64,000 nt of DNA from Xanthomonas euroxanthea (GTDB lineage: Bacteria > Pseudomonadota > Gammaproteobacteria > Xanthomonadales > Xanthomonadaceae). The DNA lies in the NCBI RefSeq assembly GCF_900476395.1, contig NZ_UIHB01000001.1, positions 959,385 through 1,023,384 on the forward strand. The letters are read 5' to 3'. Both the position numbers and the translations under genes were made by a program. Within the stretch, counting starts at the first letter, position 1. Each line of letters starts with the position of its first letter. The notes beneath the pieces are model-generated. The model worked only from the letters and a program-made list of their open reading frames with translations, was not told the origin of the DNA and ran no database searches. Of the stretch, positions 20,674-31,199 are shown one piece after another.

Positions 20674-22052
20674 TGAACGACATGTCCCGCCAGGCCACGC
20701 GACTGGACGCCATCGGCGGCCGCTACGACCCGTGGCTGCTCGGGGCCGCGGCCACGCTCGCCTCGCTGGGCGTGGTGATGGTGGCGTCCAGCTCGATCGA
20801 GCTGTCCGACAACCCGTTCTATTACCTGACCCGCCACCTGCTGTTCCTGGGCATTGGCGTGGGCCTGGCGTTCTGGGCGATGCGTACCGAGCTCAAGACC
20901 ATCGAGCAGTACAACCAGGTGCTGCTGCTGGCCTGCTTCGGCCTGCTGATGGTGGTGTTCGTGCCCGGCCTGGGCAGCAGCGTCAACGGCGCCAAACGCT
21001 GGATCAACCTGGGCGTGTCGAAGTTCCAGACCGTCGAAGCGGTCAAGGTGCTCTACATCGTGTGGCTGTCCAGCTATCTGGTGCGCTTTCGCGACGAGGT
21101 CAACGCGACCTGGCCGGCGATGCTCAAGCCGCTGGGCGTGGCGATCGCCCTGGTCGGCCTGCTGCTGATGCAGCCGGACTTCGGCTCGTCCACGCTGCTG
21201 CTGGCGATCACCGCCGGCATGCTGGTGCTGGGCGGGGTGAACCTGCCGCGCATGTCGATGCCGATCGTGTTCGGCCTGCCGGTGTTCGCCTTCATCGCGA
21301 TCCTGGAGCCGTACCGGCTGCGCCGCATCACCTCGTTCCTGGACCCGTGGGCCGACCAGCTCGGCTCCGGCTACCAGCTGTCCAACGCCTTGATGGCGGT
21401 GGGCCGCGGCCAGTGGACCGGCGTGGGCCTGGGCGCCTCGGTGCAGAAGCTCAACTACCTGCCCGAAGCGCATACCGACTTCATTTTCTCGGTCATTGCC
21501 GAAGAACTCGGCTTTGTCGGCGTGTGCGGGGTGATCGCGCTGTACGCGCTGCTGGTCGGCCGCGCGTTCTGGCTGGGCATGCGCTGCGTGGAAATGAAGC
21601 GTCACTTCTCCGGCTACATCGCCTTCGGCATCGGCTTGTGGATCAGCCTGCAGAGCTTCGTCTCGGTGGGCGTGAACCTGGGCATCCTGCCGACCAAGGG
21701 CCTGACCCTGCCGCTGATTTCCTCCGGCGGTTCGTCGGTGCTGATGACCTGCGTGGCGATGGGCCTGCTGCTGCGCGTGTCCTACGAGATGGATCGTGCC
21801 GAGCGCCTGCGCAGCAAATTGTCGCCGCAGGGCGCGGGCGCGCCGTCGGCCGAGCCGGCCGAACCGGTGGTCGAATCGGTCGCGCCAGCCTATGCGCCGG
21901 CGCACAAGCCGCAGCGTGACCCGGTTGCCGCCGCACCCGCAGCCGCAGCCGCACCGGTCGCTGCCGCATCGGTGGCACCGGCGTCGGCCATCCTGCGCGG
22001 CACCAGCCGCATGCAGCCGCGTGTGGAACCGACCTTCGGGAGGATTGCATGA
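20673..22052 (+). CDS. ftsW: Peptidoglycan glycosyltransferase / cell division protein FtsW
   Basis: SEDS-family glycan polymerase of the divisome, partner of FtsI. About ten membrane helices; the conserved periplasmic loop has [12 protein letters not shown] and, later, [10 protein letters not shown] near the last helices; QPDFGSS and EELGFVG are further SEDS signatures. The catalytic-type Asp lies in the loop [15 protein letters not shown]. After the last helix a ~70-residue Ala/Pro-rich cytoplasmic tail (EPAEPVVES ... [12 protein letters not shown]) is longer than in E. coli. 459 aa. Confidence 0.96.
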
Positions 22053-23329
22053 GTGCCCATGCGAATCCCTCGCAAACGCCCGCACATCCAGGTGCGGGGG
22101 GTCGACCAGTGATGATTCTGGCTGGCGGCACCGGCGGGCACATCTTCCCGGGTCTGGCCGTGGCCAAGGTGCTGCGCGCGCGTGGCGTGCCGGTGACCTG
22201 GCTGGGCGCCGATGGCGCGATGGAAACCCGGCTGGTGCCGCAGCACGCCATTCCACTGGACACGCTGGCCATCAGCGGCCTGCGCGGTAAGGGGCTGGTG
22301 AAATTGCTCGGTGCACCGGTGCGGGTGATGCGCGCAGTGCGCGCCGCCGGTTTCGTGCTGCGCAAGCGCCAGCCGCGTGCGGTGATCAGTTTCGGCGGCT
22401 TCGCGGCCGGCCCGGGTGGCCTGGCGGCGCGGCTGCTCGGCGTGCCGTTGCTGGTGCACGAACAGAACCGCGCGCCCGGCATGACCAACAAGGTGTTGTC
22501 GCGGTTTGCGCGCCGCGTGCTGACCGGTTTCCCGGGCAGCTTCACTGGCGAGGAAGCGGTGGGCAATCCGGTGCGCGCGGAAATCGCAGCGCTTCCGGCG
22601 CCGGCCACGCGTCTGGTCGGCCGTGGCGGTGCCGTGCGTGTGCTGGTGCTCGGTGGCAGCCAGGGCGCGCGCGCATTGAATCAGGCCGTGCCAGCGGCAC
22701 TGGCCGCGCTCGGCCACCCGGATGTGGACGTGCGCCACCAGTGCGGCGAGAAGCTGCGCGCCGAAGCCGAGGCGGCGTACGCGCAGGCGGGCGTCAACGC
22801 CAGCGTCGAACCGTTCATCGCCGACATGGCCGCCGCTTACGCCTGGGCCGACCTGGTCGTGTGCCGCGCCGGTGCATCGACGCTGGCCGAACTGTGCGCC
22901 GCCGGCATCGGCAGCGTGCTGGTGCCCTTTGCCGCAGCGGTGGACGACCACCAGACCCGCAATGCCGAATACCTGGTCGGGGCCGACGCCGCGGTGCTGC
23001 TCAAGCAGGACGACACCCTGGCCGTGCGCCTGCAGCAGGTCTTGCAGACCCTGCTCGCCGACCCCGCACGCCGCCTGTCGATGGCACAGGCCGCCCGCAC
23101 CCTGGCCAAACCGGATGCAGCCGAACGCATCGCCGACATCATTCTGCAGGAAGCCGGGAGTGGTGAATCGGGAATGGGGAATGGGCAAAGCTCAGAACAA
23201 TTGCAGGAACACACATTGATGCACGCAGACAAGCGCACCGACCAAGTATCCGTCGCTGCAGGCGCTCCGCTCCACACGATTCCCGATTCCCGATTCCCGA
23301 TTCGCACCTCCACAGGAGGTGCCGCGTGA
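22049..23329 (+). CDS. murG: UDP-GlcNAc:lipid I N-acetylglucosaminyltransferase
   Basis: Peripheral membrane GT28 enzyme making lipid II. N-domain G-loops [15 protein letters not shown] and [20 protein letters not shown]-domain [10 protein letters not shown] and [11 protein letters not shown] for UDP-GlcNAc binding. Homology ends near [10 protein letters not shown]; the next ~50 residues ([11 protein letters not shown] ... [16 protein letters not shown]) come from a heptad repeat and its loop, so 426 aa is well above the usual ~355. ATG overlaps ftsW; stop overlaps the GTG of murC. Whether the tail is tolerated passively or plays a role at the membrane is unknown. Confidence 0.96.
   Translation: MSAHANPSQTPAHPGAGGRPVMILAGGTGGHIFPGLAVAKVLRARGVPVTWLGADGAMETRLVPQHAIPLDTLAISGLRGKGLVKLLGAPVRVMRAVRAAGFVLRKRQPRAVISFGGFAAGPGGLAARLLGVPLLVHEQNRAPGMTNKVLSRFARRVLTGFPGSFTGEEAVGNPVRAEIAALPAPATRLVGRGGAVRVLVLGGSQGARALNQAVPAALAALGHPDVDVRHQCGEKLRAEAEAAYAQAGVNASVEPFIADMAAAYAWADLVVCRAGASTLAELCAAGIGSVLVPFAAAVDDHQTRNAEYLVGADAAVLLKQDDTLAVRLQQVLQTLLADPARRLSMAQAARTLAKPDAAERIADIILQEAGSGESGMGNGQSSEQLQEHTLMHADKRTDQVSVAAGAPLHTIPDSRFPIRTSTGGAA
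23156..23302. repeat. GGGAATS heptad hairpin element, copy 3 (murG 3' end)
   Basis: G arm 23156-23184, loop 23185-23277 starting CAAAGC, C arm 23278-23302. Translated in full as the MurG tail. The C arm ends 24 nt before the murC GTG, leaving room for the AGGAGG-like CACAGGAGGTG ribosome binding site at 23311-23321. Confidence 0.86.
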
Positions 23330-24759
23330 TCCGCCGCCTGCAGGACAGTGGCGATCTGGTGCGTGCATTCCCGCGCGTGCATTTCGTCGGTATCGGCGGC
23401 ACCGGCATGAGCGGCATTGCCGAAGTGATGCTGACGCTGGGCTATGAAGTCTCCGGTTCGGACAACTCCGATAACGTGGCGACACGGCGGCTGGCCAAGC
23501 TGGGCGCGCGGGTGATGCGCGGGCATTCGGCGGCCAACGTGCTCGGCACCGATTGCGTGGTGGTGTCCAGTGCGATCCGCGAAGACAACCCCGAGCTGAT
23601 GGAGGCGCGCAGCCAGCGCATTCCGATCATGCCGCGTGCGGCGATGCTGGCCGAGCTGATGCGCTTCCGTCGCGGCATCGCGGTGGCCGGCACGCATGGC
23701 AAGACCACCACCACCAGCCTGGCGGCGGCCGTGCTGAGCGAAGGCGGGCTGGATCCGACCTTCGTCATCGGCGGGCAGTTGCTGGCCGCCGGTGCCAACG
23801 CCAAGCTCGGCGGTGGCCAATGGCTGGTGGCCGAGGCCGACGAGAGCGATGGCAGCTTCCTGCGCCTGAATCCGTTGATGGCGGTGATCACCAACATCGA
23901 TGCCGATCACCTGGAAAACTACGGCAACGATTTCGCACGCATCCAGGCCGCATTCGCCGAGTTCCTGCAGCGCCTGCCGTTCTACGGGCTGGCGTTGCTG
24001 TGCATCGACGACCCGGAAGTGGCCGCGCTGGCCGGCAAGACGCCGCGCCATGTGATGAGCTACGGCATGAGCGAGAACGCCGACGTGCGCGCCGAGGACG
24101 TGGTGCAGGACGGCCCGCGCATGCGCTTCACGCTGCGTCTGCCCGAAGGCACCACCACGCCGGTGACGCTGGCATTGCCGGGCCGTCACAACGTGCTCAA
24201 CGCACTGGCCGCTGCCGCGATCGGCTGGCAGCTGGGCGTGGCACCGGAGACCATTGCGCGTGCGCTGGAAAACTTCGCCGGCATCGGCCGCCGCTTCAAC
24301 GACCTGGGCGAAGTCACCACCAGCACCGGTGCGCGCGTGCGTGTGGTCGACGACTACGGCCACCATCCGCGCGAGCTGGAAGCGGTGTTCGCCGCCGCCC
24401 GCGGTGGCTGGCCGGACAAGCGCCTGGTGGTGGCGTTCCAGCCCCATCGCTACAGCCGTACCCGCGATCAGTTCGACGCCTTTGCCGCGGTGCTGAGCAC
24501 TGTCGATGCGCTGGTGCTGAGCGAGGTCTATCCGGCCGGCGAGGCGCCGATTCCGGGCGCCGATGCGCGCGCGCTGGCGCGTGCGATCCGTGCGCGCGGC
24601 CGCAGCGAACCGGTGGTGGTCGGGCAGATTTCCGGCCTGGCCGAAGTGTTGCCGGACGTGCTGCAGGATGGCGATCTATTGCTGATGATGGGGGCCGGCG
24701 ATATCGGCTATGTCGCACAGCACATCATCAACAACGGCTTCACCGGAGCGACCGCATGA
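23326..24759 (+). CDS. murC: UDP-N-acetylmuramate:L-alanine ligase
   Basis: First Mur ligase of the pathway, adding L-Ala to UDP-MurNAc in the cytoplasm. Rossmann N-domain [20 protein letters not shown] loop [32 protein letters not shown] and [10 protein letters not shown] are all present. 477 aa is typical. GTG 23326 ([10 protein letters not shown]) overlaps the murG stop and has a strong AGGAGG ribosome binding site at 23313-23318. Confidence 0.97.
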   Translation: MIRRLQDSGDLVRAFPRVHFVGIGGTGMSGIAEVMLTLGYEVSGSDNSDNVATRRLAKLGARVMRGHSAANVLGTDCVVVSSAIREDNPELMEARSQRIPIMPRAAMLAELMRFRRGIAVAGTHGKTTTTSLAAAVLSEGGLDPTFVIGGQLLAAGANAKLGGGQWLVAEADESDGSFLRLNPLMAVITNIDADHLENYGNDFARIQAAFAEFLQRLPFYGLALLCIDDPEVAALAGKTPRHVMSYGMSENADVRAEDVVQDGPRMRFTLRLPEGTTTPVTLALPGRHNVLNALAAAAIGWQLGVAPETIARALENFAGIGRRFNDLGEVTTSTGARVRVVDDYGHHPRELEAVFAAARGGWPDKRLVVAFQPHRYSRTRDQFDAFAAVLSTVDALVLSEVYPAGEAPIPGADARALARAIRARGRSEPVVVGQISGLAEVLPDVLQDGDLLLMMGAGDIGYVAQHIINNGFTGATA

Positions 24760-25712
24760 GCGCGGTGATTCCCAATGCACGCATCAGCGATCCGGCCGCG
24801 TTCGGCCGCGTCGCCGTACTGCTCGGCGGTACCTCGTCCGAGCGCGAGGTGTCGTTTAACTCCGGCAGCAACGTGCTCGAGGCATTGCGTGCGCGCGGCG
24901 TCGATGCGCAGCCGGTCGACGGCATTCAGGCCCTGGCGCAGGCCCTGGTCGAGCAGCGTTTTGATCGCGTCTTCAATGTGCTGCACGGCCATAACGGCGG
25001 CGGCGAAGACGGCATCGTGCAAGGCCTGATGGAAGCCTTCAAGGTGCCGTACACCGGTTCCAACGTGCTGGGCTCGGCGTTGAGCATGGACAAGATCCGT
25101 ACCAAGCAGGTGTGGCTGTCGCTGGGCCTGCCCACGCCGCGCTATGCGCGCCTGGCTGCCGGTGCCCATGCCGATGACATCCATGCCGCCGCGCGGCAGA
25201 TCGGCCTGCCGGTCATCGTCAAGCCGGCCAACGAAGGCTCCAGCGTCGGCATCAGCCGCGTGTTCGACCAGTCCCAGCTCGAAGAGGCGGTGGTGCTGGC
25301 GGCGCGCTACGACGGCGCGCTGCTGATGGAGCAGCTGATCGAAGGCGACGAACTCACCGTGGCCGTGCTCGGCGAGGTCGCGTTGCCGTCGATCCGCATC
25401 GTGCCCAAGGGCCAGTGGTACGACTACGACGCCAAATACGTGGCCGACGACACCCAGTACCTGTGCCCGGGCCTGGACGGCGATGCCGAGACACAGATTC
25501 GCCAGCTCGCGCTCGATGCCTTCCGCGCCGCCGGCGCGCGCGGCTGGGGCCGCGTGGACGTGATGCGCGACCGCGCCAGCGGCCAGTTGTATCTGCTGGA
25601 AGTCAACACGGCCCCGGGCATGACCAGTCACTCGCTGGTGCCCAAGGCCGCGCGCCAGCTCGGCATCGATTTCGAAGAACTGGTCTGGCGCGTGCTGGAG
25701 CAGACGCTGTGA
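24756..25712 (+). CDS. ddl: D-alanine:D-alanine ligase
   Basis: ATP-grasp enzyme supplying D-Ala-D-Ala to MurF. Signatures: [57 protein letters not shown], and the metal-binding end RVDVMRD ... [18 protein letters not shown]. 318 aa, DdlB-like in length and operon position. ATG overlaps murC (ATGA). Followed by a heptad repeat that begins 4 nt after the stop. Confidence 0.96.
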   Translation: MSAVIPNARISDPAAFGRVAVLLGGTSSEREVSFNSGSNVLEALRARGVDAQPVDGIQALAQALVEQRFDRVFNVLHGHNGGGEDGIVQGLMEAFKVPYTGSNVLGSALSMDKIRTKQVWLSLGLPTPRYARLAAGAHADDIHAAARQIGLPVIVKPANEGSSVGISRVFDQSQLEEAVVLAARYDGALLMEQLIEGDELTVAVLGEVALPSIRIVPKGQWYDYDAKYVADDTQYLCPGLDGDAETQIRQLALDAFRAAGARGWGRVDVMRDRASGQLYLLEVNTAPGMTSHSLVPKAARQLGIDFEELVWRVLEQTL

Positions 25713-25716
25713 GGCC

Positions 25717-25801
25717 GGGAATGGGGAATGGGGAATCTGGAATCGTGAACAGCGGCTGCGCTGTTGCCGTTGCGATTCCCTATTCCCGATTCCCCATTCC
25801 C
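25717..25801. repeat. GGGAATS heptad hairpin element, copy 4 (ddl/ftsQ)
   Basis: G arm 25717-25746 (three near-perfect heptads, then degenerate), loop 25747-25773 ending GTTGC, C arm 25774-25801. This copy is wholly non-coding. It is followed by a GC palindrome GCGCGCGGAGCGCGCGC (25802-25818) that contains the GGAG ribosome binding site of ftsQ. Confidence 0.88.
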
Positions 25802-25818
25802 GCGCGCGGAGCGCGCGC

Positions 25819-26655
25819 ATGAACGCCACCCTGCGCATCCTGGCGTGGTTGCTCGCGGTGGCGCTGGTCGCGTTGCCGGTGGTGGCCGTGCTCAATGGCT
25901 GGGTCGGCGCCGAGCGCTGGCCGTTGGCGCGGCTGCGGGTGTCGGGCGACTTCAAGCGGGTGCCGGCCGAGCAGTTGCGTGCGGTGGTCCTGCCGTATGC
26001 GCGCGCGGGCTTTTTCGCGGTGAAGTTGCAGAACGCGCAGGACGCCATCGCGCGCCTGCCGTGGGTGGAAAGTGCGCAGGTGCGCAAGCGCTGGCCGGAC
26101 GTGCTGGAAGTGCACGTCACCGAGCACAAGCCGTTCGCGCGCTGGGGCACCGACCGCATGTTGTCCGAGCAGGGCCGGTTGTTCCGCACCCCGCCGTTGT
26201 TGAAGGACTTCAAGCTGCCGCAGCTCGGCGGCCCGGACAGCAAGACCCAGGACGTGGTGGCGCTCTACAACGAGTCGCGCGCGCTGTTCGCGCCGACCGG
26301 GCTGGATGTGGAACGTCTGGAAATGGACGCACGCGGCAGCTGGTCGCTGGGCCTGAGCAACGGCGTGCAGATCGTGATCGGCCGCGACGACGCCCGCGCC
26401 CGCCTGCAACGCTTCGCCCGCGTGCTGCCGCAACTGGCCGACCCGCAACGCCCGATCGCCCGCGCCGACCTGCGCTATACCAACGGCTTCACGGTGGAAC
26501 GGCGAATGGAGAATGGGGAGTCGGGAATGGGCAAAAAGCCAAAGCCAGTGTCGCCCGCTGCGCCGCACACGCTTGTCCTGAACTCTCCCCGCATCCGTGC
26601 ACCGCTGTTGACCATTCCCCATTCGCTATTCCCTATTCCCGGCTTTAAGACATGA
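25819..26655 (+). CDS. ftsQ: Cell division protein FtsQ
   Basis: Bitopic divisome scaffold binding FtsB/FtsL. Cytoplasmic N terminus, membrane helix at residues ~6-28, POTRA domain (LARLRVSGDFKRV to VHVTEHKPFARWG) and FtsQ beta domain. Homology stops at DLRYTNGFTVERR; the last ~48 residues ([11 protein letters not shown] ... LLTIPHSLFPIPGFKT) are repeat-encoded. GGAG at 25808-25811 supports ATG 25819, and could be hidden in a GC hairpin. The stop overlaps the ftsA ATG. Confidence 0.95.
   Translation: MNATLRILAWLLAVALVALPVVAVLNGWVGAERWPLARLRVSGDFKRVPAEQLRAVVLPYARAGFFAVKLQNAQDAIARLPWVESAQVRKRWPDVLEVHVTEHKPFARWGTDRMLSEQGRLFRTPPLLKDFKLPQLGGPDSKTQDVVALYNESRALFAPTGLDVERLEMDARGSWSLGLSNGVQIVIGRDDARARLQRFARVLPQLADPQRPIARADLRYTNGFTVERRMENGESGMGKKPKPVSPAAPHTLVLNSPRIRAPLLTIPHSLFPIPGFKT
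26503..26640. repeat. GGGAATS heptad hairpin element, copy 5 (ftsQ 3' end)
   Basis: G arm 26503-26531, loop 26532-26611 starting CAAAAAGCCAAAGCC, C arm 26612-26640. Read through as the FtsQ tail; the ftsA start follows 12 nt after the C arm, so the ftsA ribosome binding region GGCTTTAAGAC is squeezed between repeat and start. Confidence 0.87.
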
Positions 26656-27887
26656 ACCGCAAAGGCGACAAATCCCTCATCGTTGGACTGGACATCGGCA
26701 CCTCCAAGGTCGTCGCGCTGGTCGGCGAGTACTCGCCCGGCAATCCGATCGAAGTGATCGGCATCGGTTCGCATGAATCGCGCGGTCTCAAGCGCGGCGT
26801 GGTGGTGGACATCGAATCCACCGTGCAGTCGATCCAGCGCGCGGTCGAAGAGGCCGAGCTGATGGCCGGCTGCGAGATCCGTTCGGTGTATGCGTCGATT
26901 TCCGGCAACCACGTGCAGTGCAAGAACTCGCCCGGCATCGTGCCGATCCGCGACGGCGAAGTGACCTGGAGCGATCTGGAGCGCGTGCTGGATGCGGCCA
27001 AGGCCGTGGCCATTCCCGCCGACCAGCGCATCCTGCATGCGATCCCGCGCGAATACGTGCTGGACGATTCGCAGGAAGGCATCCGCAATCCGGTCGGCAT
27101 GACCGGCGTGCGCCTGGAGGTGCACGCGCATCTGGTGGTGTGCGCACAGTCGGCCGCGGCCAACATCACCAAGTGCGTGCAGAAGTGCGGCCTGCAGGTG
27201 GACGACCTGGTGCTGTCGTCGCTGGCTTCCAGCGTGGCGGTATTGACCGCCGACGAGCGCGAACTGGGCGTGGTGCTGGTGGATATCGGCGCCGGCACCA
27301 CCGACCTGGCGGTCTACGTGCAGGGCGCGATCTGCCACACCGCCTCGCTGCCGATCGCCGGCGACCACGTCACCAACGACATCGCGCACATGTTGCGCAC
27401 GCCGACCCCGGAAGCCGAGCAGATCAAGGTGCGCTACGCCTGCGCGCTGGCGCAGCTGGCTACCGCCGAGGAAAGCATCCAGGTGCCGTCGGTGGGTGAT
27501 CGCCCGCCGCGCCGCATGCCGCGGCATGCGCTGGCGCAGGCGGTGCAGGGCCGTTACGAGGAAATCTTCGAGATGGTGCAGGCCGAATTGCGCCGCTCCG
27601 GTTTCGAGGAAATGGTGCGCGCCGGCATGGTGCTCACCGGTGGCGCGTCGAAGATGGAAGGCGTGGTCGAACTGGCCGAAGAAATGTTGCAGATGCCGGT
27701 GCGCGTGGGCATTCCCCAGCACGTCACCGGCCTGGGCGAAGTCGTCGGTAACCCGGTGCACGCCTCCGGCGTGGGCCTGTTGCTGATGGGCAGCCAGATC
27801 GAACACCCGCGCCGCCCGTCGATCCCGACCGGACGGGCCGGCAGTTTGTTCAAGAAATTGAAGAATTGGTATCGCGGGGAATTCTGA
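26652..27887 (+). CDS. ftsA: Cell division protein FtsA
   Basis: Actin-like ATPase that tethers FtsZ to the membrane and recruits later divisome proteins. Motifs: VGLDIGTSKVVALVG (phosphate 1), the SHS2/1C domain, VDIGAGTTDLAVY (phosphate 2), MVLTGGASKMEGV (adenosine), and a C-terminal amphipathic membrane-targeting helix LFKKLKNWYRGEF. 411 aa. ATG overlaps the ftsQ stop. Confidence 0.97.
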   Translation: MNRKGDKSLIVGLDIGTSKVVALVGEYSPGNPIEVIGIGSHESRGLKRGVVVDIESTVQSIQRAVEEAELMAGCEIRSVYASISGNHVQCKNSPGIVPIRDGEVTWSDLERVLDAAKAVAIPADQRILHAIPREYVLDDSQEGIRNPVGMTGVRLEVHAHLVVCAQSAAANITKCVQKCGLQVDDLVLSSLASSVAVLTADERELGVVLVDIGAGTTDLAVYVQGAICHTASLPIAGDHVTNDIAHMLRTPTPEAEQIKVRYACALAQLATAEESIQVPSVGDRPPRRMPRHALAQAVQGRYEEIFEMVQAELRRSGFEEMVRAGMVLTGGASKMEGVVELAEEMLQMPVRVGIPQHVTGLGEVVGNPVHASGVGLLLMGSQIEHPRRPSIPTGRAGSLFKKLKNWYRGEF

Positions 27888-28177
27888 AGAATCGGGAATC
27901 GGGATTCGAGAATTGGTTGAAGCAAAGGCAAAGCGGTTGCGGCAGATTTGAGTGGAGAGCGGTGAGAGCGGGCAGGGCGTAAATACTTTTGTGGTTCCGC
28001 TGAGAAAGTGAAGTTGGTGTGGAGATCGCTCGCAGTTGCGATTCCCCATTCCCAACTCCCCATTCCCGGCATTCAAACAACAACATTCGCCGACATGCGG
28101 GTGTTGGGCTGGCGAACGGAGCAATCCGATTCCCCATTCCCGATTCCCCATTCACGGCATCTAAAGAGGACACTGAC
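27888..28177. repeat. ftsA-ftsZ spacer with heptad element copy 6 (one G arm, two C arms)
   Basis: Short degenerate G arm 27889-27907 directly after the ftsA stop, bordered by GAAGCAAAGGCAAAGC; first C arm 28040-28070 preceded by GTTGC; second C arm 28128-28156. No G arm precedes the second C arm, so this copy looks rearranged or partly duplicated. The 290-bp spacer has no convincing gene. AAAGAGGA at 28163-28170 is the ftsZ ribosome binding site. Confidence 0.8.
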
Positions 28178-29422
28178 ATGGCACATTTCGAACTGATTGA
28201 AAAAATGGCTCCCAACGCGGTCATCAAGGTCGTTGGCGTGGGCGGCGGCGGCGGCAACGCGGTCGCGCACATGGTCAACACCAATGTCGATGGCGTGGAG
28301 TTCATCACCGCCAACACCGACTCGCAGGCGATCAAGAACTGCGGCGCCAAGCTGCAGCTGCAGCTCGGCACCAACGTGACCAAGGGCCTGGGCGCCGGCG
28401 CCAATCCGGAAGTCGGCCGCCAGGCTGCGCTGGAAGATCGCGAGCGCATCATGGACGCACTGCAGGGTGCGGACATGGTGTTCATCACCGCCGGCATGGG
28501 CGGCGGCACCGGCACCGGCGCGGCGCCAGTCGTTGCACAGCTGGCCAAGGAAATGGGCATCCTGACCGTGGCCGTGGTCACCAAGCCGTTCCCGTTCGAA
28601 GGCCGTCGCCGCATGCAGGTCGCGCTGAAGGGCATCGAGGAACTGAGCCAGCATTGCGACTCGCTGATCACCATCCCCAATGAAAAGCTGATCACCGTGC
28701 TCGGCCGCAACGCCACCATGATCCAGGCCTTCCGCGCTGCCAACGACGTGCTGCAGGGCGCCGTGCAGGGCATCGCCGACCTGATCGTGCGTCCGGGCCT
28801 GATCAACGTCGACTTCGCCGACGTGCGCACCGTGATGTCGGAAATGGGCCTGGCCATGATGGGTACCGGTTCGGCACGCGGCGACGATCGCGCGCAGGCC
28901 GCTGCCGAAGCCGCCATCCAGAACCCGCTGCTGGACGACGTCAACCTGGCCGGTGCCAACGGCATCCTGGTCAACATCACCGCCGGCCCGGACTTCACCA
29001 TGTCCGAGTTCGACGAGATCGGCCGCACCATCGAAGCGTTCGCCTCGGAAGATGCGACCGTGGTCGTCGGCACCGTGCTTGACCCGGACATGCAGGACGA
29101 AGTGCGCGTCACCGTGGTGGCCACTGGCCTGAACCGTGCGGTTGCCCGCCAGACCCAGCGTCCGGACCAGCGCGCGCCGATCAAGCTGGTACGCAACGCC
29201 ACCACCGGCCAGCCGGAGTTCGGCGATTTCGACACCAGCGGCGGCGATGCGGTGTCCAAGGCCGTCGGCGGCAGCATGGGCCTGGGCCTGCGTCGTCCGA
29301 GCAGCGACTCGGTCGGCAGCGGCAGCGGTAGCAACAACGGTGGCGGCTCCGCTGCGCCGGCTGCAGACCTGCCCAACGACTACCTGGATATCCCGGCGTT
29401 CCTGCGCCGCCAGGCCGACTGA
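28178..29422 (+). CDS. ftsZ: Cell division protein FtsZ
   Basis: Tubulin-like GTPase forming the cytokinetic ring. GTP-binding [13 protein letters not shown], tubulin signature [13 protein letters not shown]7-loop [11 protein letters not shown]. The C-terminal linker is Gly/Ser-rich ([14 protein letters not shown]) and ends in the FtsA/ZipA-binding peptide [14 protein letters not shown]. 414 aa. ATG 28178 has AGAGGA 7 nt upstream. It is separated from ftsA by 290 bp, unlike the tight overlaps elsewhere, so separate transcription is possible. Confidence 0.98.
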   Translation: MAHFELIEKMAPNAVIKVVGVGGGGGNAVAHMVNTNVDGVEFITANTDSQAIKNCGAKLQLQLGTNVTKGLGAGANPEVGRQAALEDRERIMDALQGADMVFITAGMGGGTGTGAAPVVAQLAKEMGILTVAVVTKPFPFEGRRRMQVALKGIEELSQHCDSLITIPNEKLITVLGRNATMIQAFRAANDVLQGAVQGIADLIVRPGLINVDFADVRTVMSEMGLAMMGTGSARGDDRAQAAAEAAIQNPLLDDVNLAGANGILVNITAGPDFTMSEFDEIGRTIEAFASEDATVVVGTVLDPDMQDEVRVTVVATGLNRAVARQTQRPDQRAPIKLVRNATTGQPEFGDFDTSGGDAVSKAVGGSMGLGLRRPSSDSVGSGSGSNNGGGSAAPAADLPNDYLDIPAFLRRQAD

Positions 29423-29502
29423 GGAGCGTCGGCCGCGTCGCTACGGCGGCGCGGTCCGTCCCGCCCCGGGGTTCGCCCCAGGGATGCTGTGCCATGTCCT
29501 TT

Positions 29503-29534
29503 CTGCCGGATCGGCCACGATCCGGCAGCTTTTG
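29503..29534 (+). terminator. Rho-independent terminator after ftsZ
   Basis: Perfect 11-bp stem CTGCCGGATCG/CGATCCGGCAG with a 4-nt loop (29503-29528), followed by CTTTTGC. It closes the dcw transcript 80 nt after ftsZ. Confidence 0.8.
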
Positions 29535-29540
29535 CAGTTG

Positions 29541-29570
29541 CGTGACCCGGGAATTACAGTTCCCGTCACG
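29541..29570. promoter_or_regulatory. Inverted repeat in the lpxC upstream region
   Basis: CGTGACCCGGGAA and TTCCCGTCACG flank TTACAG; an 11-bp stem with a 2-nt bulge. It sits between the ftsZ terminator and the AT-rich TTGTTAAAATTCGGATAATC (29577-29596) that probably contains the lpxC promoter. No T-run, so an operator or leader structure is more likely than a terminator. Confidence 0.5.
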
Positions 29571-29654
29571 CGCGACTTGTTAAAATTCGGATAATCTCTA
29601 CGGATTAGACAGCCGGTTCAGCGTCTGTCTGCATTGTTCATCCAGACTTCGCAT

Positions 29655-30566
29655 ATGACCCAGCAACGCACTCTCAAGAACACCATTCGCGCCACCGGCG
29701 TCGGCCTGCACAGTGGCGACAAGGTGTACATGACGCTGCGACCGGCCCCGGTCGATCATGGCGTGGTGTTCCGGCGTGTGGACCTGGAGCCGATCGTCGA
29801 AGTTCCTGCCGATGCCGAGCTGGTCACCGAGACCACGCTGTGCACCGGCCTGACCTGCAATGGCGCCAAGATCCAGACCGTCGAGCACCTGATGTCGGCG
29901 CTGGCCGGCCTGGGTGTGGACAACGTCATCGTCGAACTGTCCTCGGCCGAGTTGCCGATCATGGACGGTTCGTCCGGCCCGTTCGTGTTCCTGCTGCAAT
30001 CGGCAGGCATCGTCGAGCAAAACAAGGCCAAGCGCTTCATCCGCATCAAGCAGACGGTGGAAGTGCGCGAGGGCGACAAGGTCGCGCGCTTCGAGCCGTA
30101 CGAAGGCTACAAACTCGGCTTCACCATCGAATTCAATCACCCGATGATCCCGGCCAAGCAGTCGCGCCAGGAAATCGAGTTCTCCACCTCGGCCTACGTC
30201 AAGGAAATCTCGCGCGCCCGGACCTTCGGTTTCATGCGTGATCTCGAATATATGCGCGAGCGCAATCTGGGCCTGGGCGGGTCGATGGACAATGCCATCG
30301 TGCTGGACGAGTTCCGCGTGCTCAACGAGGACGGCCTGCGCTACACCAACGAATTCGTGCGGCACAAGATCCTGGACGCGATCGGCGACCTGTATCTGGC
30401 CGGCGGCGCCATCCTGGGCGCCTACGAAGGCTTCAAATCCGGCCACGCACTCAACAACAAGTTGGTGCGCGCGCTGCTGGCGGATCAGGCCGCCTGGGAA
30501 TGGGTCAGCTTCCCCGAGGGCAGCGTGCAGCCACCGGTCACCTACGCCAGCCCCGTCTACGCCTGA
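29655..30566 (+). CDS. lpxC: UDP-3-O-acyl-N-acetylglucosamine deacetylase
   Basis: Zn2+-dependent deacetylase, first committed step of lipid A synthesis, cytoplasmic. Zn ligand His78 in VEHLMSAL; second site [15 protein letters not shown] supplies His and Asp; [15 protein letters not shown] and [10 protein letters not shown] are family signatures. 303 aa as in E. coli. ATG 29655 gives [21 protein letters not shown]; the in-frame ATG 21 nt upstream adds residues homologues lack. Confidence 0.98.
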   Translation: MTQQRTLKNTIRATGVGLHSGDKVYMTLRPAPVDHGVVFRRVDLEPIVEVPADAELVTETTLCTGLTCNGAKIQTVEHLMSALAGLGVDNVIVELSSAELPIMDGSSGPFVFLLQSAGIVEQNKAKRFIRIKQTVEVREGDKVARFEPYEGYKLGFTIEFNHPMIPAKQSRQEIEFSTSAYVKEISRARTFGFMRDLEYMRERNLGLGGSMDNAIVLDEFRVLNEDGLRYTNEFVRHKILDAIGDLYLAGGAILGAYEGFKSGHALNNKLVRALLADQAAWEWVSFPEGSVQPPVTYASPVYA

Positions 30567-30752
30567 TGTCGGGGAATGCCGTAATCGGCGTTCGAAGTGT
30601 GAACTGCGTCGGATTTACGGCCCGTTCTTAACTTTTATTTAAGACTTCTCTAACTCCTGCGCGGCCCAGGCCCGCTAGGATGCGTCGGGTCGTGCGCGGC
30701 CTTCGCAACTCTTTCACGCCGCGATGGCCGTCGCGTAACAGGCGACACCGAC

Positions 30753-31199
30753 TCACCGTTTGGTGGGTGGAACGTCCTGCAGGGAGGCCAGCGCATCGCG
30801 CAGACCTCGGTGCGTGGCCTCCGACACAGCACGTGGACGCTCGCGATTCTGCTGCGTTGGGGAATGCAGCGGGGTGGTGGTGGTCTTGATGGTCACTGCG
30901 GTGGCCTTCAGTCCGATGGATCGGGCGGCATCCAGTAATTGGGTCTCGGCAAGTCGCAACTTGGCATGCCAGACAGGTGAATCAACCAGAAAAACCAGCT
31001 GTTCGTCTCTGACATTGGCCAGCCGGCAACGGGTGGCCAGATGAGGCGGTAACAGGGGGCGCAACTGCCGGTCCAGCGCATCGAGCCACAAGGCGCGGCG
31101 CAAGGGGTCGCCAGCCTTTTCACCCAACGCGGCCTCGATGGCCGGTTGTGGGACGGAAGGGTTGCGTGCGTTGGACTTGGGCTTGGACATGACACTCAT
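30753..31199 (-). CDS. dciA: DciA/DUF721 family protein (probable DnaB helicase operator)
   Basis: Matches the DUF721 domain (residues ~35-105: LRRALWLDALDRQLRPLLP ... DEQLVFLVDSPVWHAKLRL), now known as DciA, the ancestral loader-like partner of the replicative helicase in bacteria lacking DnaC. The basic N terminus (MSKPKSNARN) and polar C terminus are typical of small gammaproteobacterial DciA. Location between lpxC and secA is conserved in relatives. Start is ATG 31199 or ATG 31190; neither has a clear ribosome binding site. If 31199 is used, it abuts the divergent peptidase gene with no spacer. Confidence 0.85.
   Translation of the reverse strand: MSVMSKPKSNARNPSVPQPAIEAALGEKAGDPLRRALWLDALDRQLRPLLPPHLATRCRLANVRDEQLVFLVDSPVWHAKLRLAETQLLDAARSIGLKATAVTIKTTTTPLHSPTQQNRERPRAVSEATHRGLRDALASLQDVPPTKR

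Noticed and set aside
28008-28196. Small ORF in the ftsA-ftsZ spacer
   Set aside because: Mostly encoded by C-arm heptads (PFPIPHSRH-type sequence) with no ribosome binding site; judged repeat-derived.
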